64,000 nt of DNA from Zingiber officinale (GCF_018446385.1 NC_055987.1:9199705-9263704), one strand, 5' to 3'; counted from the stretch's first letter, positions 33,637-45,010 are shown. Program-made: numbers and translations. The notes: generated from the sequence alone by a model not told the origin.

Positions 33637-33890
33637 AAGTGATTAATCAGATTGGATAATGTTGAGTTTGGAATGATCAATTGAGTCCCATAAAAGTTTT
33701 TTTATCGATCATCAGGATAAATCGGAAAGTATTCGTAGCGAGCAGCCCAATAGTCCAACATCTTTTAATTGCGTGTCCAATTTAGAGAAAAAATTCCTAC
33801 AAATTCATCATAACTATGGCTCGAACCGCGAATACCTAGGTGACAACCTAAATACCTTATCACTATATCATAACCCCATGGGCTAACGAC
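33637..33890 (-). mobile_element. tRNA-derived SINE with 11-bp target duplication (copy 2)
   Basis: Read on the minus strand, the head is GGGGTTATGATATAGTGATAAGG (A-box, TAGTGATAAGG), with the B-box GGTTCGAGCC about 35 bases on. AATTACTAGTA flanks both sides (33626-33636 and 33891-33901). It is homologous to the SINE at 16337-16569. Confidence 0.87.
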
Positions 33891-33973
33891 AATTACTAGT
33901 AGCCCCATATCGAAATGGTAACGGTTAGGAATGGTCAGACTTATAGATCAAAGGGGTTCAATTCAATAGGGAT

Positions 33974-34662
33974 TGATCCTGTCCGAACCAAGAGTCAGCG
34001 GACGCTGGGCACGTGGCGCTCTCTGCTGGATCCTCGAGTGCTCCGGCGAACCTGCAACAAAATCGAGCCGGGAGGGGTGTCCCGGCGACGGTCCTCCGAC
34101 GCTCAAGTCAGGTAAGTGGTGGAGAAAGTGGCTGCCCAATTTGTATTATGCGTACCTTTGGCGAAGTAATAGCCTCTTTATATAGGACGGAGAAGGAACT
34201 GATGCACGCCCACCGAGGTGCGTACGTGTCAGCAACCCATACCACGGTATGCACTTGTCAGAGAGCTTACCTGACACCATGCTGCCACAGTCCGAGCATG
34301 TTCTTTGATGGGACGGCAGGACCACCCGTTGTCAGACTAGAAGTATGGCACAGCCATACGACTTGACGGCTGTCAGAAGATGTCCCCGTCTTTTACCCAC
34401 CGGCCTGCCGGGCGGGCGATGAACGTCGTCCGGACGGCCTTGATTCTTTGCGCCGTCCGGGCGGCACATCATTCCGCTCGGTCATTACGCACTGCTTTAT
34501 TTGAGCGTCGGACCCCTGGTCCCTACCAGGGTGCCTTTTACTATCAGATTTCCCTTTCTTCTGAGTCCGGTCGGCTTGCCCTTTTCCGGCGAGCCACTGG
34601 ACCCTTTGACCTCCCCTCAGCGTTGACTCCTTATGGGGTTCCGGATTTTTACCGCCGGATCA
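33974..34662 (-). repeat. 3' LTR of the Tat element
   Basis: 689 bp. It matches the LTR at 43882 almost throughout; the visible differences are mainly in the first 110 bases. A minus-strand TATA box (TATATAAAGAGG) lies at about 34178-34184. The purine-rich tract just inside (34663-34680 on the minus strand, GAGAGGAAGG) is the likely polypurine tract. Confidence 0.93.
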
Positions 34663-35062
34663 CTTGCCTTCCTCTCGAGTCTAGTCGAAGGAGGCAAAGT
34701 CCGACTGACTGGACTGCCAATCTGTCGAACAATGATCATTGCCTTAGGCCGCTCGGCCAGGCATAAAGATGCTCATCCGTGCGGCGATATCTGTCTGTCC
34801 GGCGATACTTTGTCCATGCCTTGTATTTTCTGGGAATCGATGTCCGTTGTTCTCCCACACTACCCATCACGTGCTCTGCGCACGGTAAGGGGAGCTCATT
34901 AAATGCGGCTAGTAACCGGCTGACACGTGGCGACCGTGCATTTGTCAGAGTATGGCGGTTGCGTCACTTCCGATGGGACAGCCGCCGTTTGAAACGGACG
35001 ATCCGATGACAACCTCGATATCGACGACCTGGATCGGACGGTGGAGATCGTTTCCGGGCGGC

Positions 35063-35070
35063 GATATAAG
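35063..35070 (+). promoter_or_regulatory. TATA-like box of the antisense ORF
   Basis: GATATAAG lies about 255 bases before the antisense ORF start. A TTATAAG box lies 273 bases before the start of the second copy (near 56539), so the position is kept in two diverged copies. Confidence 0.45.
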
Positions 35071-35318
35071 ACCCTTGACTTCGTTTCCGCCGCATTTCGT
35101 CTTCTTCGTTTCCAGACTCTTGTCATTCCCCCTCTCGCCGGCGACCTTGTTCTCAGACTTTCCGACGATCACACGGCTTCTTCCGGTCATCTTCCTCGCC
35201 TGTAATAGCCTTTTTCTCGCTTCAGACGCATTCTTCTTTCTGTTAATCATCCTTTTCAGCCGGTTTTCTTCCATTGCTTGAACCATCCTCTTCTATCCCG
35301 CATTCTGGCCTTTCGATC

Positions 35319-37438
35319 ATGACCAGTACCTCGCAATCAACCGGCGGTGCTCCGGGTCTTTGGTACTCGAACATGGAAAGTCGGTTCGACGAGGAAGACG
35401 CCATGCGCCTCACTCGAGCATATGACCTACCGACCGACCACGAAATAGTGTTAGCCACGCCTTCCGATCGGCCTAACGATCCTCCGCCCGACACTGTTGT
35501 CTTCTTCCGGGATCAATTCCTGGCCGGACTACGTTTTCCTCCTCACAAGTTTTTCTTAGAAGTTTGCAACTATTTCCGCATTCCGCTTGGCCAAGTAGTT
35601 CCTAATTCTATTAGGTTGCTGAGCGGAGTGGTAGTTTTGTTCAAACTGAACGGCATTCCCTTAACCCCAAAAATCTTCCACTACTTCTACTATCCCAAGC
35701 AAGCTGAGTGGGGCACCTTTGTTTTCCAATCTAGGATAGGCTTCGTCCTTTTCGATAATATGCCGAGCTCCAACAAACACTTGAAGGAGCATTTTTTCTA
35801 TATACGCTTTCCCGAGTGGCCCACTTTCCGCACCAAGTGGCAGACGGCTATGCCTACGCAACCGGAGCTCGGCAAGTTTAGAGGTGACGCAGACTATCTC
35901 CATGCAGCCGAACAGCTAGTCGGTCAGCGCTACCACATTGACAAGATGCTTCTCCCAGGAGTAATGCATATATTCGGCTTGTCTTCTACACCAGCCGATC
36001 TGCCTTGTAGCATGAATAAGCTTCCCTATCTTCCCCTTTATTTTGTTCTAACTGATTTATTCTCTGCTTCTGCAGCTGAGGTCATGTGGCGGGCCAGAGC
36101 CACCGAGAAGCTCAAACTGAAGGCCGCTCGGATTGAGGCGGTGACGAGCCAGGAGGCCGCCGAACGGGGCATTGCTCCGGCTGATCCGGCCGGCGAAGAA
36201 GGTGAGGGGACGCCAACGGTCCCAGAAGCCCCGGACGCCCCTGCGCCACGGCAATATAAAACCTGCGAGTGAAGCTGAAGTGGAGGGCCGTTCGGCCGAT
36301 GATGTGCCGCTACGCACGCGGAATCCGCACCCGCCTCTACACTACCTGAGCGGGGTGCAGATGCGCCGGTGCTGTCCGAAACAGTTTCTCTAGAGAGTAC
36401 CCCGACCCCTCAGGATTCTCCGAGGGCCAGCTTGGAAGTGCCGCCGTCCAGCCCTTCGAGGACTCGACGACGTCTCAGGCGTTTAGGCGAGCTACCCACC
36501 TCTTCTGCTGGCGGGCCATCTCAGAGCGGGCCGAGCGGCCAGAATTTACTTAAAACCGTTCTGCGCCTCCCTTCAGAGGCGTACATGGCTGCCGCCGATC
36601 GGCCGGTGTTTCCTGAGCAGATGATCACCCTGACGGGCCCTCTCGCACAAGCTTGGATAGATGCTCGGAGTCGGATAGCTAAGTTGACTCCCGGGCAGCT
36701 CGGCGACAGCAACCTTCAATCAGCCACCGGGGTATAGCCCTTCCCTCTCTTATTTGAAGTTTTTACCCTGTTCGTGTTTGCTAGCAGAACTGGGTGGAGC
36801 AGATCGCCATTAGCGATCGGTTGGCCGAGCTGGAGGAGGAACTGAAGAAACAAAAAACAGCGGGGGACGCCAGGCAGTCGACGGCCGCTCTGGAGAAGGC
36901 CAAGAAATCGCTAGAAGCCGAACGGAAACGAGCCTCTGATCTGGCGAGCAAGGTCGTTCGGCTTGAAACAATGATTAAGCAGCGAGACAAGGAGATCCAG
37001 ACGGCGACCACTCGGAAGCAACAGGCCATCAACGATATGGACCACATGAAGGTGGAGATCCGGGGGCTGGAGCAACGCATCAAGGACCTGGATGCTCTGC
37101 TGGCCACCGAAAAAGAGAGCCGCTCGGCTGATCTCCAAAGATTCGATGGAGACTTGAAGGATCTCCAAGCTGCTAGCGACGCTGCCCATGCAGCGCTCAT
37201 GGAGTATCAAGAGGGGGAGTCGGCCCGCTCGGACGAAGTGAGGAAGGCGTTCCTCCGCTCGGAAGGCTTCGGAGAGAAGTTTACCGACAAGATATCCCTC
37301 ACGTTCGAGGAGGCCATCAAGGCGGCGGTGGGCTATCTAAAGACCAAAGGTCACCTGCCTACCGAGCCGACTATCCCCGAGGATCTGGCGAGCGTGATGG
37401 ACGCCATCCCCGACGCTCTTTTTGATTTCGATGTGTGA
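35319..37438 (+). CDS. Tat antisense ORF (gypsy-type 'transposase 28'-like domain plus coiled coil), probably spliced, frame damaged
   Basis: The start at 35319 (MTSTSQSTGGAPGLWYSN) opens a block to about 36015 with PSDRPNDPPPDTVVFFRDQF, FRIPLGQVVPNSIRLLSGVV and LNGIPLTPKIFHYFYYP. This looks like the Pfam family described as 'putative gypsy type transposon' (PF04195, by memory). A likely intron ends at CTTCTGCAG before 36080; its donor position reads AATAAG where GTAAG would be expected. A second intron (about 36731-36787, GTATAG to GCTAGCAG) joins in phase to a coiled coil rich in Glu and Lys (WVEQIAISDRLAELEEELKK), ending at 37438. Frame breaks lie between 36245 and 36370. The ORF runs against gag-pol. 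Its role is unknown; conservation in a second copy suggests it matters to the element. Confidence 0.75.
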
Positions 37439-37579
37439 GGAGCGTTTCTGAGAACCTTTTTGAATTCCCGCCGTTCGGCCCCGCTTATCTATGTAATGAC
37501 TTTTTTGGCTTGCATATTAGATAATCTTCTGCTCCTTTCTATTTTAGCAAGAAATTTTTCCCTCGTCCCAACTTTAAGT

Positions 37580-38075
37580 GTCTCTCGATATTTATCGCCG
37601 GAGCTCGACGGCGCGGATATTTATAGCCGGTCGGCGCGGCTCTCGATTTTTCGGTTCGTCCGCTCGGATTAGTTAGAGACGCCGGCTCGTCTCTCGATAT
37701 TGATCGTCGGAGCTCGACGGCTCGGATAGTTATAGCCGATCGTCGCGGCTCTCGATTTTTAACGACGGGGCTCGTCGGTTCGTCCGCTCGGTTTTTATAG
37801 CCGGTCGGCGCGGCTCTACGGTTTAACGTCTGGGCTAGACGGCGCGGATATTTATAGCCGATCGGCGCGGCTCTCGATTTTTAACGACGGTGCTCGTCGG
37901 TTTTCCGCTCGGTTTTTATAGCCGGTCGGCGCGGCTCTACGGTTTAACGTCTGGGCTAGACGGCGCGGATATTTATAGCCGATCGGCGCGGCTCTCGATT
38001 TTTAACGACGGTGCTCGTCGGTTTTCCGCTCGGTTTTTATAGCCGGTCGGCGCGGCTCTACGGTCGAACGACCTT
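37580..38075 (+). repeat. 121-bp minisatellite in the Tat 3' region
   Basis: GCGGCTCTACGGTTTAACG recurs at 37812, 37933 and (varied) 38054, spaced 121 bases, with further diverged copies to the left. Units contain ATTTATAGCCGATCGGCGCG. Confidence 0.88.
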
Positions 38076-38089
38076 GGCCTTCCTTTCAA

Positions 38090-38845
38090 GTCTAGCTTGG
38101 ATAATTACCCCCTGGCCGAACGGCTCAGGGTCCACTTCGTCGAGTATCTTGGCTCGGATAATATACCCCCTTCCGAATGGTACGGGGCTTCCGTTTTTAG
38201 AGCGCTTGGCGCCAATTTGATCCGTATACCTCCGGCCGAGCGGCTCGGGGCCTTCGTTTCAGGCAATAACCTCCCTCTATCATCCTGAACAGCGCAGGGC
38301 TTTGGTTTCCTTCCTGCCACACTAGTATGCAGCCCGGCCGAACAGCTCGGGGTCTTCGATTTCGAACGCTGCTTATATTCTATACGCAGCCCGGCCGAAC
38401 GGCCTGGGGTCTTCAGGTTCGAGCTCCCGGCTCGGATATAAACCTCCCGACCGATCGGCTCGGGGCTAATTAACCTCCGGCCGAACAACGCGGGGGCCTT
38501 CGTTCGAGCCTCCGGCTCGGATATAAACCTCCGCCGATCGGCCGGGGCCTTCGTTCGAGCTCTCGGCTCGGATATAAACCTCCGACCGATCGGCTCGGGG
38601 CCTTCGTTCGTCGAGCTCTCGGCTCGGATATTAAACCTCCGGCCGATCGGCTCGGGGGCCTTCGTTCGAGGCTGATCTCCGTATATACCTGGAAACCTCC
38701 TGCCGACCGGCCGGGGCTCTGTTCAGTCTCGACTCCCGTGGATATAAACCTCCCGGCCGATCGGCTCGGGGCCTTCGGGTTCGAGCTCCCGGCTCGGATA
38801 TAAACCTCCCGGCCGATCGGCTCGGGGGCCTTCGGGTCACGATGA
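38090..38845 (+). repeat. 56-60-bp minisatellite in the Tat 3' region
   Basis: About ten copies of a unit containing CCTCCGGCCGATCGGCTCGG, CCTTCGTTCGAG and CGGCTCGGATATAAA, with variable length and spacing. The array lies between the antisense ORF and the end of integrase. Confidence 0.88.
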
Positions 38846-38942
38846 TAATGCCTTATATTCGCTCTTTTGACTTTTCATCTCTGCATTTCAAGTATTTAGT
38901 CGAAAAATGAAATACACAGGGTGATTTACAGTGATACACCTT

Positions 38943-39440
38943 TCACCCCGCCCGGTAAGGCTGGAGGTGGTTCGCGCTCCACGGCCTATCTAGCTGCCGT
39001 CCGTCCTCATCCTCCAGATAATACGCGCCCGAGCGGAGCTTTTCGATGATTTTGAAAGGGCCTGCCCATGGAGCTTCAAGCTTGCCGACGTCGCCGACCG
39101 GCTTGACTTTCTTCCAGACAAGATCGCCGACTTGGAACGATCTGGGAATTACGCGCCGGTTGTAGTTTTGCTTCATCCGCTGACGGTATGCCATCAGCCG
39201 AACGGACGCCTTTGCCCTCTCCTCTTCTACCAAGTCCAGCTCCATGTTTCTTCGTTCGGCGTTGTCATCATCATAGCTCTGGATCCTGGCTGACTCAACG
39301 CCGACTTCGACCGGTATGACAGCCTCACCGCCATATACCAAATGGAACGGTGTGACTCCCGTCCCTTCTTTTGGCGTCGTTCGGATGGCCCACAAGACGC
39401 TCGGCACTTCATCCGAGCCGAGCGCGCAGAATACGAAGAA
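38943..39440 (-). pseudogene. Tat integrase C-terminal part
   Basis: Read on the minus strand: DEVPSVLWAIRTTPKEGTG, FHLVYGGEAVIPVEVGVES, then FQVGDLVWKKVKPVGDVGKL and the end WSANHLQPYRAG. These are the C-terminal integrase motifs of Ty3 elements. The block is shifted relative to the upstream pol frame at about 39410-39440, where some residues usual between RARL and the DELPSVLWA-like motif are missing, so a short deletion has broken the frame. No chromodomain follows, as expected for Tat. Confidence 0.9.
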
Positions 39441-41637
39441 TTTCCCGGTTGGCGACTTCAGCTTGACCGTTGCTCTGAGGATAGGCCACGGACATGAAAT
39501 GTTGCTCAATGCCGTAGCTTTTGCACCAATCCTCTAACATCTTCCCTGTGAACTGCCGCCCGTTGTCGGACACTAGTCTGCGAGGGATGCCGAACCGGCA
39601 AATGATGTGTTGCCAGATGAATTTTTTAACCATTTGTTCAGTGATCTTTGCCAGCGGCTCGGCCTCCACCCACTTGGAGAAATAGTCTACCGCCACTAGT
39701 AAAAATTTCCTCTGCCCGGTCGCCATCGGAAATGGACCCACAATATCCATTCCCCATTGATCGAACGGACATGAGATGGTTGATGCCTTCATCTCCTCTG
39801 CCGGTCGGTGGGAGAAGTTGTGATACTTCTGGCATGAAAGACATGTAGATACTGTCCGAGCGGCATCTGTTTGTAAAGTTGGCCAAAAGTATCCGGCCAA
39901 GAGGATCTTCTTGGCCAATGAGCGTCCGCCCGGATGACCCCCGCATGATCCTTGATGTACTTCCTGGAGGATGTAAGCTGAGTCCTCCGAGCTTACACAT
40001 TTTAGCAAAGGACGCGAGAAAGCTTTCTTGTAAAGCTGATCTCCGATGAGTGTAAACCGACCGGCTCTCCTTCTGAGGAGCCGGACTGCATATTCATCGG
40101 ATGGTGTGGTGCCCGAACGGAGGAATTCTATAATAGGTGTCCTCCAGTCACTTGGAAACGCGAGGCCTTGCATCCGGTCGACATGCGCCACCAGCAGCGT
40201 TTTTTCAATTGGTTGCTGAATGGCGACCGGCGTTATTGAGCTCGCGAGTTTGGCTAACTCATCGGCCGCCTGGTTCTCCGTTCGTGGGATCTTCTGAATA
40301 AGCACCTCTCGGAAAGTAGCTTTGAGTTTTTCAAAGGCCTCAGCGTAGAGTTTGAGCCGAACACAGTTGATTTCAAAGGTGCCGGAAAGTTGCTGAGCGG
40401 CCAACTGTGAATCAGAATAGAGTGTCACCCGACCTGCTCCCACATGCCGTGCTGCCTGCAATCCGGCTATGAGGGCCTCATACTCTGCTTCATTGTTAGT
40501 AGCTTTGTAATCTAGCCGGACGGATAGGTGCATCTTTTCTTCCTGAGGTGAGAGTAGTAATATTCCGATCCCACTCCCGAGCCGAGTGGAGGATCCATCC
40601 ACATATATTTTCCACATAGCTTCCGGCTCTGGCCTTTGCACTTCGGTCACAAAATCAGCCAAGGATTGGGCTTTAATCGCCGAGCGGGACTGATATTGGA
40701 TGTCAAATTCACTTAATTCTGTCGTCCACTTGATAAGCCGTCCGGACGCTTCTGGATTCAACAGCACTCTTCCGAGTGGACTGTTCGTCCGGACAATAAT
40801 GGTGTGAGCCAAGAAATACGGTCGTAGGCGCCGAGCGGCTAGAACCAAAGCAAAGGCCAACTTCTCGAGTCCAGTGTAACGAGATTCAGCATCTTTTAAA
40901 ATGTGGCTTAGAAAATACACCGGCTGTTCTTCGTCGTTCGCCCTCATAAGTGCTGAGCCTACAGCATGCTCAGTTGACGACAGATACATATAAAGTGACT
41001 CACCCCCGACCGGCTTGGCTAACACTGGCAGAGAATTAAGATATGTCTTCAACTCTTCAAATGCTCGGTCACATTCTTCATCCCACTGGAACTTAGTGGC
41101 CTTGCGCAGGATCCTGAAGAATGGCAGGCTCCGGTCAGCGGTTCTGGAGATGAATCTGGATAAAGCAGTTATCCGACCGGTCAACCTTTGCACTTCTCTT
41201 GTATTTCTTGGGGGCGGTATGTCTTGCAGTGCTTTAACCTTGCCGGGATTTGCTTCGATTCCCCGCTCGGTCACTATGTACCCCAAGAAACGCCCTCCTT
41301 TGGCTCCGAACAGGCACTTTTGGGGATTTAGCTTGACTCCATATTTGCGCAGCGTTCGGAAGGTTTCTTCCATATCCTTGAAAAGATCGGCCGCTCGGAC
41401 GGATTTGATAAGAATGTCGTCCACATAAACTTCCAAATTCCGCCCGATCTGCTCCTTGAACACCTTGTTCATCAAGCGTTGATAGATGGCCCCGACATTC
41501 TTCAATCCGAACGACATCACATTGTAACAATATGTGCCGTCGGCCGTTACGAAGCTTACTTTTTCTTGATCTTCCCGGGCGAGCGGCACTTGATGATATC
41601 CTTGGAGCGTGGAGCATAACGCAGGAATAAAAGTCAT
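39409..41637 (-). pseudogene. Tat pol: reverse transcriptase, RNase H, integrase core
   Basis: A 742-residue open stretch begins inside the reverse transcriptase (QGYHQVPLAREDQEKVSF). It includes the catalytic LEVYVDDILIKS near 41420 and FLGYIVTERGIEANPGK. The RNase H domain follows with WKIYVDGSS, NNEAEYEALIAGL and LYSDSQL. Integrase shows the His/Cys finger (GGHPGGRSLAKK to CLSCQKYH), then the DDE core: WGMDIVGPF, VSDNGRQF and YPQSNGQAEVANREI. The N-terminal half of the reverse transcriptase is missing: the first Met lies in a garbled stretch just before QGYHQ, and only about 800 bases separate QGYHQ from the protease DTG, less than usual. The protein would copy and insert the element, but this copy cannot make it. 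Confidence 0.95.
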
Positions 41638-41639
41638 AG

Positions 41640-42300
41640 TAGATATAATTGACCTGCTGGTAAAAGCCTCCTTTTAAATCTCTGTCCGGACTCCTGGACC
41701 CCTCCTGGACGCTAAGACTGCGTCGATATGGTGAACTCTCGTCGAAACTTCATCCTCGAAGTTTTTCCACCTCCGGCACTAATGGGATTTCGGCCAGTCG
41801 TCACAGTCCCTCAGCTTCTAGGCGTCCGGTCGGACATGCAATTCATGCTGCGCTAGGCTCGGCGAAATTCTGGGTAACTCATGTGTCGACCTAAGACATC
41901 ATGATTTCGTTGGAGGCATTGAATCATCTTCTCCTTCTGTTCTCCCCCGATCGAGGCGATAAAGTCGTGGCCTCCGATCGGGATGGATCTGGACTTCCTC
42001 CTTTTCATCATAAATTAAAGCAGGAGGTTTCTCGTTATGGCGTGTACCTCAATTCGGGCGCCTTCCGAGAACAAGCTTCGCCCGGATCATCTCTATATAG
42101 CACCACCGAGCTCTGATCTTCCCGCACTTCTCCTACTTTGTCCTCCACGGGAACTTTATCTTCGTGGAAGGTTGAGACAACCGCCCGGAATTCGCCGAGC
42201 GCCCAAAATGACGCTGTAGGATGAGGGAGAGTCGACCACCACGAAGTTTATTGTCCTGGTCCTCCCGAGCGGCTCTTCTCCCACGAGGTGGTTTGTCCGA
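41640..42300 (-). other. Decayed pol between protease and reverse transcriptase
   Basis: The N-terminal reverse transcriptase motifs expected here are not readable in any frame. The region appears shortened by several hundred bases compared with the usual layout. Confidence 0.5.
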
Positions 42301-42305
42301 CCCAA

Positions 42306-42630
42306 CTAAGGTTCAGAAACCCGTGAGAGCGGGTCGTCTTGGCAAGGCTCTACGATCAATTTGGCAGATCGAACGCCTTCTGAATATGATGTTGACCGAG
42401 CTCCCGTGTCAACAAATATGCGGTGAATGGTGTAATTTGCTATTACCGCTTTAATGAGCAAAGCGTCGTCGTGGGCACTTCTACTCCTTCTAAGTCCCCG
42501 GTCCGAAAGTGATTTCAGTCCACTTGCGCTCTTGGTCGCACCGCATGGATCTCGCAGGACGCCCACCTTTCGGCTCCTTGGAGTCTCCTCCGGGCCACCA
42601 AGAATAACGCTGATCTCGCCCGGAAGTATT
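42306..42630 (-). pseudogene. Tat aspartic protease remnant
   Basis: Minus-strand ISVILGGPEETP, then HDDALLIKAVIANYTIHRIF and the active site VDTGA (usual VDTGS) at about 42405 mark the protease of Tat-type elements. The flanking frame is garbled, with Arg/Ser-rich runs from shifts. Confidence 0.85.
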
Positions 42631-42763
42631 GCTCCTATTTTCCTCCTCCCGAGCGGACGGTCGTGACTGTTCTTTGGACGCCCGGCGATTCTCCCGCCTG
42701 GAGATCGGTGCCGATCGGGTGTCTGGCGATGTCGCCCCTGCGGGTCCGGCCACTTCATGAGTC

Positions 42764-43640
42764 CTACGCTCTGTCGATGGAGGCGAACGCCGTCGACTTT
42801 CCCGACAGGATCGACACAAGGGAAGGCTTCGCAATCCCTCGTGTTGTGCGTATCCGTCTGGTGGAAGGTGCGAACATAGGGTCCACCTCTTCTTTAGCTT
42901 GGGCGAGTGGCGCCACTTCTTGTGCGATCCGCGTGAGGATCGAATTGCTTCGCCCTCGGTCCTCCGGGTGGTCTGAGCGGCGTCTTTGTTCCGCCGCATG
43001 AACAGTGCGCACTTACCGAGTTTTTCCGAAGCGGCTTGCTTCTTCCACATTTATATATTCGTTGGTCCGATGTAGCATGTGATCATAATCTCGGGCGGCT
43101 TTCGGATGAGCGACCGGAAGAAGTCCCCATCCACAAGGCCTTGCGTGAAGGTATTCATCATCGTCTCCGATGTGGCCGTGGGGATATCCATCGCCACTTG
43201 GTTGAATCGCTGAATATAACGCGATTCTCTCGGCTCTTGCTTGATGGCGAATGCTGACACTTGTCTTTTGATAACGCCGACTACTGGCGAAGTGGTTGAG
43301 GAAGGCCTTTCGAATTCCTTGAAGCTCGTGATGGATCCGTCCGGCAACCTCCGAAACCACCGCTGAGCCGATCCCAGAGGGTGGTAAGGAAGACTCTACA
43401 CTTTACTCCATCGTGTATTGATGGAGCGTGGTCATGATATCGAACTTACCCGGATGATCATCCCGGTCTGTTGTTCCATTGTATTCGCCGATCGCTGGAG
43501 GCACGTAGTGCTTGGGCAGAGGGTCTCGTGGGATAGCCTCCGAAAATTGGCGATTGATCCGCTCGGGAGGAGTCCGCGGGAGCTTTCCCTTCCTGCCATC
43601 CCGCCTTGGCATTTCATCCGAGGAAGATCCTCTATCTCTT
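42764..43640 (-). pseudogene. Tat gag remnant
   Basis: Gag motifs appear in several frames: RDPLPKHYVPPAIGEYNGTT near 43510, then the DGSITSFKEFE block, KQEPRESRYIQRFNQVAMDI, TSETMMNTFTQGLVDGDFFR and RKPPEIM. Frame changes occur at about 43400, 43300 and 43060. The protein would form the particle shell; this copy is dead. Confidence 0.88.
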
Positions 43641-43864
43641 CGGTGGTATGACTTCAGGGTGCGAAATAAGGCCCGATGGAATGCGACGGTGGTCGGAGGT
43701 TCCGCTCGGCCACCGACGCAGATGTTGCTTGTTGCTCACGGCCGATGCTTTTTGTTTTGCTCCATGAGTTTGGCCTCATCTCGACCAGGCCGAGTTCTTC
43801 TTGAAAGCGCCACCGCAGTGTTGTCGCCGGCCTCGCCCATTGTTCTTGTTCAATGCAGGAGCGT

Positions 43865-43878
43865 TCCCACAGGCGCCA
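43865..43878 (-). other. Primer binding site of the Tat element
   Basis: Three bases inside the 5' LTR, the minus strand reads TGGCGCC, complementary to the 3' end of plant tRNA-Asp. The match weakens after these seven bases (TGTGGGAACG follows). Confidence 0.65.
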
Positions 43879-43881
43879 ATT

Positions 43882-44567
43882 TGATCCTGTCGAGAAGCTG
43901 GGGACGTGGCGCTCTCTGTGATCCTCGAGTGCTCCGGCGAACTCGCAACAAAACCGAGGGAGGGGTGTCCCGGCGACGGTCCTCCGACACTCAAGTCAGG
44001 TAAGTGGTGGAGAAAGTGGCTGCCCAATTTGTATTATGCGTACCTTTGGCGAAGTAATAGCCTCTTTATATAGGACGGAGAAGGAACTGATGCACGCCCA
44101 CCGAGGTGCGTACGTGTCAGCAACCCATACCACGGTATGCACTTGTCAGAGAGCTTACCTGACACCATGCTGCCACAGTCCGAGCATGTTCTCTGATGGG
44201 ACGGCAGGACCACCCGTTGTCAGACTAGAAGTATGGCACAGCCATACGACTTGACGGCTGTCAGAAGATGTCCCCGTCTTTTATCCACCGTCTGACTGGG
44301 GTGCCCGGCCCGCCGGGCGGGCGATGAACGTCGTCCGGACGGCCTTGATTCTTTGTGCCGTCCGGGCGGCACATCATTCCGCTTGGTCATTATGCACTGC
44401 TTTATTTGAGCGTCGGACCCCTGGTCCCTACCAGGGTGCCTTTTACTATCAGATTTCCCTTTCTTCTGAGTCCGGTCGGCTCGCCCTTTTCCGGCGAGCC
44501 ACTGGACCCTTTGACCTCCCCTCAGCGTTGACTCCTTATGGGGTTCCGGATTTTTACCGCCGGATCA
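43882..44567 (-). repeat. 5' LTR of the Tat element
   Basis: 686 bp, with a minus-strand TATA box (TATATAAAG) at 44064-44072. See the left LTR for comparison. Confidence 0.93.
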
Positions 44568-44639
44568 GGGATATTCCTTATAAGGATGTTTAAGTGTTTT
44601 AAGGATATCCTTGATTGGGATGCTCCTGTAGTGTAATTT

Positions 44640-45010
44640 ATTACATGGATATTCTCGATCGGATGTTTTCAAAGTGTACATGATTGTAGTCTTGTGTGAC
44701 CTTTCCAGTGGTATTTCCAAAATGAGTATACAATAATGATCTTTTTAGGAATATTTCCGATCTAAAATGTTCCTAAATTGAGTGTACGACTAAAGTCCTA
44801 TATAATTTTTATAAAGATTTTCCAACCGGAGATGTTCCTAAAGTAAATGCATGACTAAATTCCTAGTGTCATATTTTCGAAGATGTTCCTAGTTGAAGAT
44901 ATTTGCAAAATAAGTGCACGATGAAAGTCCCATATGATTTTTCTATGGATGTTCTCCGTTAGGATGTTCACAAAGTAAGTGAACGACTTAAGTCTTATGT
45001 GATGTTATCG
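44640..45010 (+). repeat. Diverged 66-bp tandem repeat, about five copies
   Basis: GGATGTTCCTAAAGTAAGTG-like phrases followed by ACGACTAAAGTCCTATATGA-like phrases recur with a spacing near 66 bases (about 44757, 44823, 44890, 44956) directly beside the Tat insertion. Confidence 0.7.

Larger units (their letters stand above)
33974..44567 (-). mobile_element. Full-length Tat-type Ty3 LTR retrotransposon, 10,594 bp
   Basis: LTRs lie at 33974-34662 and 43882-44567. Both start TGATCC and end GGATCA, and GGGAT flanks the element on both sides (33969-33973 and 44568-44572). gag, protease, reverse transcriptase, RNase H and integrase run on the minus strand. Between integrase and the 3' LTR lie an ORF of opposite sense and two minisatellites. 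This layout, with an additional antisense ORF and a repeat-rich 3' region, is that described for Tat/Retand elements. The LTRs are nearly identical, but gag-pol is heavily decayed, so the copy was probably mobilised in trans. Confidence 0.95.

Noticed and set aside
39316-43651. Several plus-strand open frames across the Tat gag-pol region
   Set aside because: They are mirror frames of GC-rich coding sequence on the minus strand. Only the ORF at 35319-37438 has its own domain and a second copy.
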